A stretch of 64,000 nt of DNA from Ustulina deusta (taxonomy: Eukaryota > Ascomycota > Sordariomycetes > Xylariales > Xylariaceae), in the NCBI GenBank assembly GCA_023159155.1, contig JAJNNX010000005.1:1674001-1738000 (forward strand). The letters run 5' to 3'. The notes beneath the pieces were generated by a model that worked only from the letters and a program-made list of their open reading frames with translations, was not told where the DNA came from and ran no database searches. Positions within the stretch are counted from its first letter, which is position 1. Every line of letters starts with the position of its first letter. Positions 11,931 to 22,381 of this stretch are shown here, piece by piece. The position numbers were made by a program, and so were the translations under genes.

Positions 11931-12149
11931 GTATCTCTCTACATCCCCTTCCAATTCGTCGTCACTCTTCTCGAGATCGGCGCTTCCATCTTCAGCCATC
12001 TCGCCCTCACCGCCAATTTCACCAGTTCCCTCGGCGGCGACAGCGCTGCTCTCGCCAGTCTTGTCTGCAACACCATCGGCCTCCTCTTCGACATCTTCGC
12101 CAAGCTCCCCAGCTCCATATACCTCGTCGTCAGCTTGAGGATCCGCTAG
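11931..12149 (+). other. Coding-like island: hydrophobic C-terminal exon or gene remnant, unresolved
   Basis: A 72-codon open frame runs from 11931 to a TAG at 12147-12149. Codons are strongly C-ending (ttc, gtc, atc, ctc, gcc), as in the real genes here. It encodes a hydrophobic, alternating-helix-like chain beginning VSLYIPFQFVVTLLEIGASI. The frame is closed just upstream by a TAG that could be an intron acceptor (cactatag|gta). An ATG at 11903 is in a different frame, one base off. Either an upstream exon is missing from my reading or the gene is broken by a one-base shift. The opposite strand is also open here (acidic, no ATG start), which I take to be the mirror of the hydrophobic frame. 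Family not recognised. Confidence 0.35.
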
Positions 12150-12545
12150 GATGTGGTTGATGTGGCCCAAAAGTCCTTAACTCCTTCATTGGCTAATCCT
12201 CGTCTGTTTACATGCTATCTTTTCTTGTTTCATGGGGTAGAATAGTCGGTCACAACGGGGCAGAAGCGAGGAAGTTTAGTAAACTGATGTTCCTACGTTC
12301 GGCTATAATGCCTGGAAGAGGTCCGAGTAACTGACTGGCGCTCAACAAGTTATTGTCGAGTCCATTTACGAGGCAAAATGCTTTGGATACTGTAACTGCT
12401 CACCCGCGGGGTTTCGGGGTGAGGTGACTGAAGGGGTGGCGGGCATTATTCATCGAACTAGTGTCGTGGCCTCGTGTTGGCCGAAACACGGTATTAACCC
12501 GAGGACCGAACTTCGAGCGGATGGCTATTCCTCCTCACGAGGCAC

Positions 12546-13118
12546 CTAGGTCAGGGCTCTAGAGCCCTTTGTCCCTCCCTGTAACTCGGGTTCGCCTAGT
12601 TTGCGGGTCTTTGTTCTTGTTATTTGTACGAGTGCCTTGGGCAGTAGCGGCGATTTGTGCTGCGATTCTCGGTGTTCGATTATCCGCCTCCTTGCTATAG
12701 ATAGGCGTCCCCGAGAGCCTGGAGTACATAATAATGAGGTCATTGATATTTCGAGGTTTATCGAGGTTGGCAGGATAGGGGGGTCTCTATAACACAACAT
12801 AGCCACGAGCTCGAAGCCTCTGTTGGGTCTGTAATAGTGGTTCGGTGATGTTGTCGATAATTCATGTTGGTTTCTGAGGATAGAGGCGCATGATATCCCC
12901 CCAGGGAAGGATGTGTTGGGCTTCCACCAGCCCCGACGAGAATATATAGGAAAATACCACGTTATAGCGCTTATTATGTACTGTACAATGGATTCCAATT
13001 CATCGGTTACCGTCCCCGCCGCTGTATTTAGTTGGGTATTCATTTGGCTGTGCCGCTCTTGTGCGCTGTTTAGGGCGGTTCGTGGGCCCCTTAGGTGGGC
13101 GAGGCACAGCGAACGCAT
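12546..13118 (-). CDS. Orphan ORF of 190 codons, doubtful
   Basis: Starts with a true ATG at 13118 and ends with TAG at 12546. No domain, signal peptide or family is recognised, and codon use is mixed, unlike the C-ending bias of the confirmed genes. It is the longest ATG-started uninterrupted frame in this gene-poor stretch. Most likely a chance ORF or a degraded gene. Confidence 0.15.
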   Translation of the reverse strand: MRSLCLAHLRGPRTALNSAQERHSQMNTQLNTAAGTVTDELESIVQYIISAITWYFPIYSRRGWWKPNTSFPGGISCASILRNQHELSTTSPNHYYRPNRGFELVAMLCYRDPPILPTSINLEISMTSLLCTPGSRGRLSIARRRIIEHRESQHKSPLLPKALVQITRTKTRKLGEPELQGGTKGSRALT

Positions 13119-13208
13119 GAGCGTGCGTTCACCTTACCCTTTCTACATCTTGGCTTGCGAATGCCGGGCTGTGATGTGGCTTCTATGGGTTATGTGCTGT
13201 ACACGGTG

Positions 13209-13234
13209 TTTTTCACGAACTGTGTCGTGAAAAA
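13209..13234. repeat. Perfect 10-bp inverted repeat with 6-nt loop
   Basis: TTTTTCACGA, the loop ACTGTG, then TCGTGAAAAA. Arms pair perfectly. T runs on one side and A runs on the other would give a terminator-like RNA hairpin on either strand, but no gene ends nearby. Confidence 0.7.
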
Positions 13235-16200
13235 AAAGCGAAATGTTGGCAGCGTCCGAGATGAGGATCTATGATTTTAGGTATAAGGGGAAAGATTGGG
13301 ATGAGGGCTACATGAATGCATACTCAACCAAGCTAGTTAAGTCTGCAAGCGAAGCAACGACACCGTAACGTTTCGGTCAGAACAAGTACCAGATATGTTT
13401 TCCCTTTGTACCTCTCAAGTATAGGCTATTTCTGGTGACATTAGCGTACTGCGTGATCCCACCACTCCCCTAATCCCAGTATTAACAAGGCTCTTTCCAA
13501 CCACTCTCCGCCTTTGAAGCGGCCAAGAACCCATCTAGCCCTCGACAGATTCAAATTTCGACGCATCCTATTCGACCGGGACTCGGAGTAGCCTGCTCGA
13601 CAGCGACGGTACATATGTTAGGGCGGTTGCGGAATCCAGCCAAGTATCTTGCCTACCCACCCACCCTCTATCCCATCTCTTGATCCCACGAAGCATGACG
13701 GATGACGAGGTATACCACCTCGTTTCATGTATAGCCATATGAGTGGTCGCTGGGCTTGCTCTTGTGTTGACCATACACCCAGGGGTGGCGATCCTCTCAG
13801 GAGAAGACGAGTGGCTACCTCGGCGCTTGGGAAATCCATCGAATACCTGGATCGCTGTTGGACATTAATCCGCGACTGGCCAGATCATGGGGCGGAGAAC
13901 ACCTCACAAATAACGACTAGACTTTAGACTTAACTACGGCTGACGATCCAAAGCAAGGGCTCTATTCCTTGCCCGTGGCTAGCCATATGGGAGCGGACTC
14001 GCGCTCTCACGGGAAATATATGTCTCCGGCTCCCCCCTTCCCCTCTTCCACTAGGGTGGCAAACAAGGACTTTCATTATGCTACGTAGTTTTTACGAATC
14101 TCACATGTTATCTAGTGGCACCAGTTGTGTGTGGTTGTTGATGACCATCCTGTCACATATAGAGCAGAGCTAGTGTGGGTGTGTAGCGGTAGTTTTCTCT
14201 AGGTTGTCATTGAAAGGAGTCGAGTTTAATATCTAGTTGTCTATTTTTGTCATTGTCTATTCGCAAAACAACTCACCTGAGCAAATCATATGGCTCCTTT
14301 CTTAGTTTGCTCGCAATCGGATCAATCCGGCGGGAGTATAGAATTTCATTTGTCCGTATACGTCTCCCCCTTTCCCCAAAGCCAGTATATTTTTTAACCT
14401 AATATTTTTTAGGGAAAAAAAAATCAAAAGGAGAAGGAGGGTGACAGTTACATCGAGCGTACATATTCACAAAGACGCATAACACTCGTAGATCATGTAC
14501 CTATGTATGATAGGCATTATTCACGTGCGTCATGCGGTTCGGCACAACGCCTTTTCCTGCCCTGTGCCGCTAAGACGCATCAGTTGGTAATTTTATGCAG
14601 AAATAGTCTGCCGCCAACGAAGCTTATTTTGCTGCATCGTCCCTTTGTGTTGTTGTTGACATCAGCTGCGATGGCATATACTGAAACGAGGCTATGCGCC
14701 TACCATAGTATACAACATTCATCCACGTCTCCTTTCATGTACAGTTTGCTCGAGGAGAAGTACCTCGTGTCGCATCATGGCCCCAAAATGGACTTGTTGG
14801 CTGAGATGGCGTTTTGGCTGAGACGCCTTTCTTAGTACAGTGTGGAATATGACGTAGAATTTCATCGTGGCGTAATGTACACAAGCCGCTTAATTCATAC
14901 GCTTCGTTGCGAGTTTCTTCGTTGGTTAGGCTACCTGAGGGAAGGAATGTGAGAGAAATCCGGATGATACCGCTCGACAGCTGTGTAGCCGAGGCAAGAA
15001 TGGCGGCATCTGAGCGAGCCTCTTCGGCATAGTTATCACTTTAACTCGGCTGATATAGATATTAGATATATGTATACACTCACGATGTGTGGAGTTTCGG
15101 GGGGCCGGTAGTCAAGAATGGCACCATAAACTTAACGTAAGAGCTTGATATTCTCTGACACTCATATGAATACCATTTTACTCACTTCAGACAGCTACCG
15201 AGATAAATGGCCCGCTCACCGTCAGCGGGTAATTAAAATACTAGGAGCAAGCACATTTCGTATAATCGTCGCCGCTACCGGTCGTCTACACTAGCCAAAT
15301 CCCTACCGTGTAACCTCCAGGTTTATGATGGCTTCTATTTGCTAGCTTATGTACAGATATTCCTACAAGTGGTGACTATGTTAGAGCCGTCCAGTACCCG
15401 GCATGGCTGTGCCGAGCACATAAAAGAATCATTCTCGTTGGCTAGATTCTGCACGGAGACAGGGACTCGCCAAATCAGCCGCGAGAATAGAAAGCCCGAA
15501 ATTGACCAATCCGCCGTGAGTCGCGAGGAGAGGTAAGGTGAGGTGAGATGTGCATGACGACCAGCCTCCGGGAAGATGAAACAGTCACAAGTTTGGTTAT
15601 TCGATATTTAAGGGCCAGAAAGTCGTTAAGTTATATCGAGACTACTATTCTCGTATGGACACTGCGAATATCGTAACAGCTACGCGATGTTCTGGTATGA
15701 ACGTGCAACGTCGCGATCCAAGCCTTTCCCAGAGGACTTTCCTGATCAAGCAGGTTAATTAGATACTGTACCTAGCAATCAGCCCTAGATACGAGGGTCG
15801 ATCCAGGATGAATGCCGCCTCCCCCAAGGGAGAAAACGTGGCAGTGCTTTTTATAGTTCCCGTGTTTCAATGATCTGGGCTGTTTGGACCTCGCAGGATG
15901 AGACAAGGAAAGAGGATACGATGACCGAGAGGGCTGCATGCTAGGTATCCAACAGCCATCGCCGGCTCATGATGTGGAGTACTTACAGGGCGATCTGAAG
16001 AGCTACGATCTGTGGCAAGTTGGAGAAGGCGATGGAGAGAGGATAGATGACATGAACAAACTTACCTACTTCCCAGCCGTCCGCGTCATATTGCGCAATC
16101 AGCTTCACGGCAGAGGCGGCGGTGAAGTTTTTTCGAACTAAATTTTTTTAAAGAAAAGAAAGAAAAAAAAAGGAAGTTGAACCCGCTTCGCAGCTGTGAG

Positions 16201-16678
16201 TAGGTAATGCTTCATGCAGAGGTGCACAGCAAAATCGACAATTCATCGATGGAGCTTTGGACTGGGACCACGGCAGGGAGCAGTTCGCCAAGGACCCATT
16301 GTATTGAATCTCGACCTGGCCAGAGTCAAATGGACTCCCTTATCCGAACCGAGATTCCAAGAGTAGACTGTGAGACATTGCGACAGTTTTGGGTGGGCGT
16401 AGCGAAATTGCCAGCGCGAAAAGTCGGGACGCTGGATGGAGATGGATGTGAGGATCTTGTCGATGGAAGAGGCAGTGTGCATGAGCGAACATGGAGCGGA
16501 CGTGGAGCGGACATGGCTTCTTCATCTTTTCTGACTGTCGGCATGATTGTGGGACGGTACTCTTGGACCTTTAGTGTCTCCCCTCAATCTTTGATTTCCC
16601 CGTCAATGTCTGCCTCATCGCTCGCGATCTCCTGCCGCTGACCCGGGCCTTCGCGTTTTCCGTGTGTGTGTGCTGCCT

Positions 16679-16696
16679 GGGTTGGGTTGGGTTGGG
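16679..16696 (+). repeat. G-quadruplex motif, four GGG runs with TT loops
   Basis: GGGTTGGGTTGGGTTGGG: four perfect G3 tracts separated by two-base loops on the plus strand. It is a (GGGTT)n microsatellite in a gene-poor stretch. It resembles telomere repeats but is not TTAGGG. Confidence 0.85.
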
Positions 16697-19600
16697 TCTG
16701 TCTGTTTGGACTGCTAAGTTCACCGCAAGAGTCTCTGGGAATGATGGTTTCGAAGACTCTGGTGTCACATTGATCAACGGGAGAGGGGTCAGGAGTTCAT
16801 GGGGAAGCGTCTGGTTGGCTGTCAAGCCTTGGAATGCGGAGAATGTCGAATTGAGTGTCGAATCAGCGATAATGGACCGGTGTCTATCGAGCACAAGTCC
16901 CTAAATCTTAAGCTGACCGCTCTTCTTGGCTGGAAAAGTCGGCCAAATGTCGATTTTCTATGGCTTCGTCAGAGCAAAAGAGCGGCTTCGCCCAAACTTT
17001 GTACCCCGGCTCGCAAGCCTGGGGCATTGGGTCCCCTTGCAATACCTAGTCTATCCTTGACGTATGACCCTGGGAGCCTCCAGTCCGCAACCAGGGGGCT
17101 GGGGACAGAATGGGGAGGGGGTCAGTTTAGGACCAGGGTGGATAATCTAGGGTATGCAGCTATGAAATGTGGACTGGTGTCGACAGAAGTAGGTAGGTAT
17201 TAATGATCGAGTCCCCGTACAAGGTACGTGGGAACTACCAAATGCATACCTGCCTCACATCAGGCTAGACAAAAGACCGGATGCTGGATAGATATATGGA
17301 GCAACTCGATTTTAGCTGGAGTCATTGTGAGGCTGAAACTGTTGGTTCTTCCTGACTACGTCTCTTGTCTTAAAGGTTTACCACTGGACCCACCAACTTA
17401 TCGTACACACACTACTAGTCTACATTACAGTACGTAGTTGAGCATGTTATAAGTAGGATTTATGCTCCCTACGTGATGTTCATCCCTACACCAACTATAG
17501 TGTACTACTACCTAGACTACTAACCTTGGTACATGGAGTGCGAGGGCTAAAATCTTACGGCCAAGCTGAAAGTATCCAGCGTAGATCGACTGTAGCGTAG
17601 ATGTTAGCCCTGTCAGCACTTTCTTTCTCCCCAAACAAGGCAAAAGACATCGTTGAAGTGGGATAGTGTTGTAAAGTTAGTTACCCCCGTCTCTGCCCGT
17701 CTTCCAGCACTAGAGCATCATGCATATTACTCACTCATGGACGCTCGCCATCCCGCACAATCCGCACCAGTTCACATCCTAGTGCCCGTTCTACACTAAA
17801 CCCCGGGCATTAGCTCCGAAGCGTGGGCGGGTACCTAGTGTAGATCTGGTGACCAGACCATCCGAAGAAACAGAGGTGGGGAGTGTTTTAGCGGCCCGGG
17901 ATACCCATCGCAAGTTGATCACCGCCTCGGCCACGAAGCAGATGTACCCTATACTAGTATTCATTGCAGTGGATAGACTGTGACCTGGCTCGCTGAGGAG
18001 TATCGTGTGTCTTGCACAAAATCAAGCGTCTCATGTGAGATGAGTGTCCGTTACGCCATGTATCAATAGGCGAATGTTCTCAACCTCCTTCGTCACGATC
18101 GGCTGCAGCAGGGCGGTGGATGCCAAGTCCCTGGCACCACCTGACCACGAGCGTTCCTGCATGGCAGGCCGGAATGCCATGTGGCTTGAATGTGTGATGG
18201 CGGCGGAGAATCCAGGGCAGTCTGACACGCTTAGGCACATGGAGCAGGATGAAGAAGGTTGCTGCACCGTTGATGACCAACATATATCCGTCAGCTAAGA
18301 ATAAATGTCGGCGTTGGTGTTGTTGTAGGAGGCGGTAGTAGCTGTGGTTCTCGGGAGCCTCATGATCTAATAATAGCGAGGGTGGTACCCTGACTAGGCT
18401 AGCTAGTGTAGTCCTTACGGGCTCTGGAGGAATGTATAGTAGGAGCGTGCAGTGATACTGTTTCTAGGAAACAGTGAAACCTGGGGCACAAGAGTTACGG
18501 AGCCGACATATGAGGGTTTCAGTACAGTGCAGCCCGACGAACCGACGACAACTGGTCGAGATCCTTGCAGAAACATCGGATGAGGTTGATGACTCGGCGA
18601 CGGGGAAGCATCCACAGTATAGCAGTCTAGTGTAATCATAATCTGCCGTCTGCACAGCACACCGATAATAATAATAGCGAAGTCTTCCATGTCAGCGGAA
18701 ACGACCTGGTCGTCATATATTCGCTTATTCAACGTCATTTCCCGCCAACGTTGGGTTCGCAGCATTCACAACATGCTGCTTCACGAGCTTCTCTAATTTT
18801 ATCTTGTTCGCAGCAATCTCGCACACATGGTGATGGGGCTATGCGTTGCGGCCGCAAATCCTATCACCGTGCGGAGCTAGTGACAAGCGAGTGAATTGTG
18901 TTCTTGTTGGCCCGATCTTGTCAGACATGGGGGGTGCCGACATGCTCCCCAAAACGGCCTCGTCCCTGTGGCTATTCTATTGCATTTACGGCTGTTGTCT
19001 CCTCCCCCTCTCCGCTCCAAGCAGACGCAACGTAATCTGTATCTCCCAGCGCCGGCGGGATTGAATTGGAGATAGGTCTCTCTCGGAGCTTCAATTGCCC
19101 AATCGGTAGCATGCCACGGCGTCGGGTCCGATCAACTTCCAGTCAAGGCACCTCCGCTGCAAGAGCCTGCAAGTGAGATGCCGAATCGGCACGCTGCATC
19201 AACCTAAATATTGCCCTTGTTCTGCTGGTCAAGTGCTTATGGCGCGAGACGAGCTGAAAGACAATCACATGTAACCGGGAGTGGGAAGGCACTGGACTGT
19301 GCAGAGTCTTCGCCAATCCGAGCCACGTAACAACAAGCGTCTTCTAAGCATCATGTATGTAGATGGTGTCGGGCAGTTGGCACTCGTTGGAACTGACGTG
19401 CATGGCAATCTCTTCTGCATGCGCAACATGACTCCCAACAGATGTTAGCAGCCTGTTGAGCGGAGCAGAAGCAGTCTGACATCGTCGGGTCTTGTGCGAC
19501 GCCTGAAACTCCCCAGCAGAGCCCGTGCCTGTACTTTCGAGCCAACAGCGAGATGGCGGGGACACCTCTTCGTTGTTGTTGATTTCCTCGATTTGCAATT

Positions 19601-20245
19601 GTGCTGACCAACAACAAGTCGACCTCGTCGTGTTGGGGTTGATGTTGGTGTTGTGAGTTGCTGTTGTCGGTCACTCTGCATTTTGCGGACTGCTCCCCTG
19701 TGCTATGGTAACCTGCCAGTGCGCCAAGATAAACAGGCCCGCTGGCCGTCTATCGTGAGCACCAGCCCTGGTCCGCATGGTCTTATTCAGATGGGCGGAT
19801 TTGCTGCCAAGCAAGTTGTGTTGGCACTTGAATACGCCGTACGGGATGCAGTCTTAGCGAAGAACGCCACAGCCGTCGCCCATCGTGCAAGCTAGGTATC
19901 TCTACTTACGAGGTAGCATTCGATCTACTACCATGTTGGAAGCGATGGCGCTTGTCTCACTGCGGTATGGTACAGTAGGACGCGCTGAATATAATCCAGT
20001 CCGAGGAGAAAATACAAAATACTGTCCTTCTGCGAATCCGACAACCCCTGTAATCTCTCGTCTGTTGTCAGGTATGTCTCTAAATACAGCATCTCAGATC
20101 CCCATTAGTACATAGTCTGTGAAACATGCAATAGTAAAGTAACCTAAAGAGGCTAGGTAGCCAAGTATTAGATAAACTATCTGTCATCCTCCACGGCTTC
20201 TCAGACCCCATTCCTCTCCAGTTTTATCCACCTGACTAGCCCGAG

Positions 20246-20405
20246 TCGGTCTAGTGGTTGTGCTCTCTTGCCGTCTATTCGTCAATACGAAGCGTGTTGT
20301 TAAATATAGCTTCGAGGTCTTGAATATTATGTCAAATCACCGTTTCTTGAAGCATGGTATCTTGACCCATCGAGAAGCCTTCGTTATCTGTTTGTTTGTT
20401 TTTTT
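20246..20405 (+). ncRNA. Possible RNA polymerase III unit: tRNA relic or tRNA-derived SINE head
   Basis: CGGTCTAGTGGTTGTG at about 20247-20262 closely matches the A-box/D-arm of eukaryotic tRNAs. A B-box-like GCTTCGAGGTC lies near 20309-20319, about 54 bp on. A T7 run at 20399-20405 could terminate Pol III. I could not fold a cloverleaf, because the acceptor strands do not pair, so it is not an intact tRNA gene. It may be a decayed tRNA, a tRNA-headed SINE or coincidence. Confidence 0.25.
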
Positions 20406-21070
20406 GTTTGGGCATTTGTTTAGTTATTGTTTGGCAATTTGTTACCTCTATTCGAGACGATTACTATTCCTCGTCACAGATTCATACCCGTGGCTGTCTG
20501 AAATCCGTGTTACACCATTGGCCTTTTTCGTGATTCCACAAATAATCTTTGGGTGAAATCGTGAATCCTCCGCCGGTCTAATCACTCCCACGGAATGGTC
20601 CGACTTCGTGTTGGATATTACTAGACTCTGTGTATGCTTATTATGTAAAATCAAGTCTTTCTCTTGTCATTCCGCAATCTCCGCACCTAACAGCCCACGA
20701 TTCCTTGAATTGCTGCGGAGCCGAGTTACGAGGGTGCACATGCTATAGTTGGTTGGAAGGTGTTGAAGAAGGATCCTATATCCTGTTTATACTTCGCCCA
20801 TGATGTCGTTAATGCTCTAGGCGCCGCCCAGGTAAAGTACAGAAGATAAGAAAAAAAAGAGAACGGTTTTAGCGTATAATACGTTTCCCATATGCCCAGG
20901 TTCCTAGTACAATGCCAAATAAAACAGCTATGCATAACTCCAATGTGACTGAAACCGTCCCGTCCCTGGGTATGCCCTCAGATACAGACAAGAAGAAATA
21001 AACAAGAGGTTCATGTTTTGATCCTGCACCGTGATTTTTGGGGGGATTGGGCCCTGCCCAAAAAAAGTCG

Positions 21071-22381
21071 TCACCTCTTCATAAACGGAGGCATGTCTGT
21101 CATGCCGTTGTCATTCCCATCTCGCGGGAGCGTCATGGGCGGGAGATGTGTCGTAGGGGCCATTAGATGTCCAGAAGAACTAGGCACGGGTCTTATCGGT
21201 ACGTTGTAAGTATCGTAGCTTTCGGCGCCACGTAGATCCATCGTCCCAATGTCGAACCGCTTTGAGCAGCCGTCCTCCATATGTCTGCCCACACAAGGTT
21301 AGCTGGGTTTAAAGCGCTCCATATCAAGAAATCCTGGCAGAACTGACCTCCGGAGTGTGTCTTTTCTGGCAAAGTGCCGGCCACAGTAGTCGCACTTGTG
21401 GTTCTTTTCCTTCATATGCACGCTCTGATGATGCCTCTGCAAATCCGTCTTTCGTACAAACTTTTTATCACAATCCTCAAATGTGCAGCAGAAAGGGTAC
21501 TCTCTCTTCTTGTCGTGAGTTTCCATGTGCGCCTTGTAGTTATAGCTGCGGCTGAAGAGCTTCCCACATCCCTCGACCCCGCACTGGAAGTTGGCCTCGT
21601 CTTTCGACGTCAGTTTGCGCGCCTGCCGCTTCGGAGCCCGCAATGGCCGTGATGGAGCCTGGTGCCGCCGGTCTGGGACAAGAGAGCTCGTGCTGCCGTT
21701 GGGTCCGACGTAATATGGGTCCGCGTCGACCGGGGGATAATCAGATTTCGCCCACGAGCCCGACGCGGCGTCCGAGAGGTAGCCCGAACTGCTAGCGTGG
21801 GACCCGTAGCTACTCGGTTCTGCCAGCAAGGCATGAGCGGACCGTGGCGAGGGATACTGAGACAACTCGCCGCCGCTAGAGTATTCGTGACCGCTTTCTA
21901 ACTTGATCCGAGGCATTGGTGACGTGCTATGGTAGGGGAGTGGATGTCTCGAGGAAGTTGGGTCCGGCGAGCGAGAGGGCATGGAACCAAGAGGAGATGG
22001 AGCATAGGAGAGTACTGGTGCATGAGCCATATGCGTCGAGTACAGATCGTGGCTGTATGATGCATGCATTGCCGAGTCATAGCCGACGTACGGATAGTCC
22101 GAGGATACGATACCCTGTCCCCCCATAGACGGGACGGAGTGTATTACTGTCGTCTCCGCCCATTCAGCCGAAGTGGTTGCATCGAGACGATGATGCGGGT
22201 TACCAGAGTCCATGGCTGTGGATATGGCAGAGCAAGACTGTTCGTATACAGAACCAACCTTGTAGAAGGGGTCGATGAGATCCGGCGATGCGTAATCAAC
22301 ACCTAGACTTGGGCTCCTAGAGTAGTTTGAGTTTCGAGAAGACGATGGCGATCTGATTAGGGACGGAGGTGAGAGATCCAT
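21071..22381 (-). CDS. C2H2 zinc-finger transcription factor with atypical third finger
   Basis: Minus-strand exons 22381-21348 and 21284-21071 with intron 21285-21347 (gtcagt to gggcag) encode 415 residues. The frame continues 12 nt upstream only to a TTG, so the first ATG at 22381 is taken as start. The N-terminal 250 residues are rich in Ser, Pro and Tyr, typical of an activation or regulatory region. A basic stretch (RAPKRQARK) precedes three fingers. Finger 1 (about 267-289) and finger 2 (about 297-320, CTFEDCDKKF type) are ordinary. Finger 3 (about 327-348) begins CDYCGRHF and ends HMEDGC, so its last ligand is Cys rather than His. The intron interrupts finger 3, so splicing is needed to complete it. 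The C-terminal tail is Pro- and Met-rich. It is a nuclear DNA-binding regulator by family; targets are unknown. Confidence 0.85.

Larger units (their letters stand above)
11517..21070. other. Gene-poor stretch of 9.5 kb
   Basis: No recognisable gene. Base composition looks mixed rather than strongly AT-rich, and stops are frequent in all frames. Items worth naming are listed separately: the coding-like island at 11931-12149, an orphan ORF at 12546-13118, a hairpin at 13209-13234, a G-quadruplex motif at 16679-16696 and a possible Pol III unit at 20246-20405. A 7-bp inverted repeat (ctcaccc/gggtgag) sits at 12399-12423, and an 11-bp tandem duplication (GAGCGGACRTG) near 16494-16515. Confidence 0.5.

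Noticed and set aside
11925..12170. Acidic 81-codon minus-strand frame
   Set aside because: It begins with TTG with a stop just before it, and mirrors the hydrophobic plus-strand frame.
16207..16894. Overlapping frames of 144 (plus) and 107 (minus) codons
   Set aside because: No family, neutral codon use and mutual overlap.
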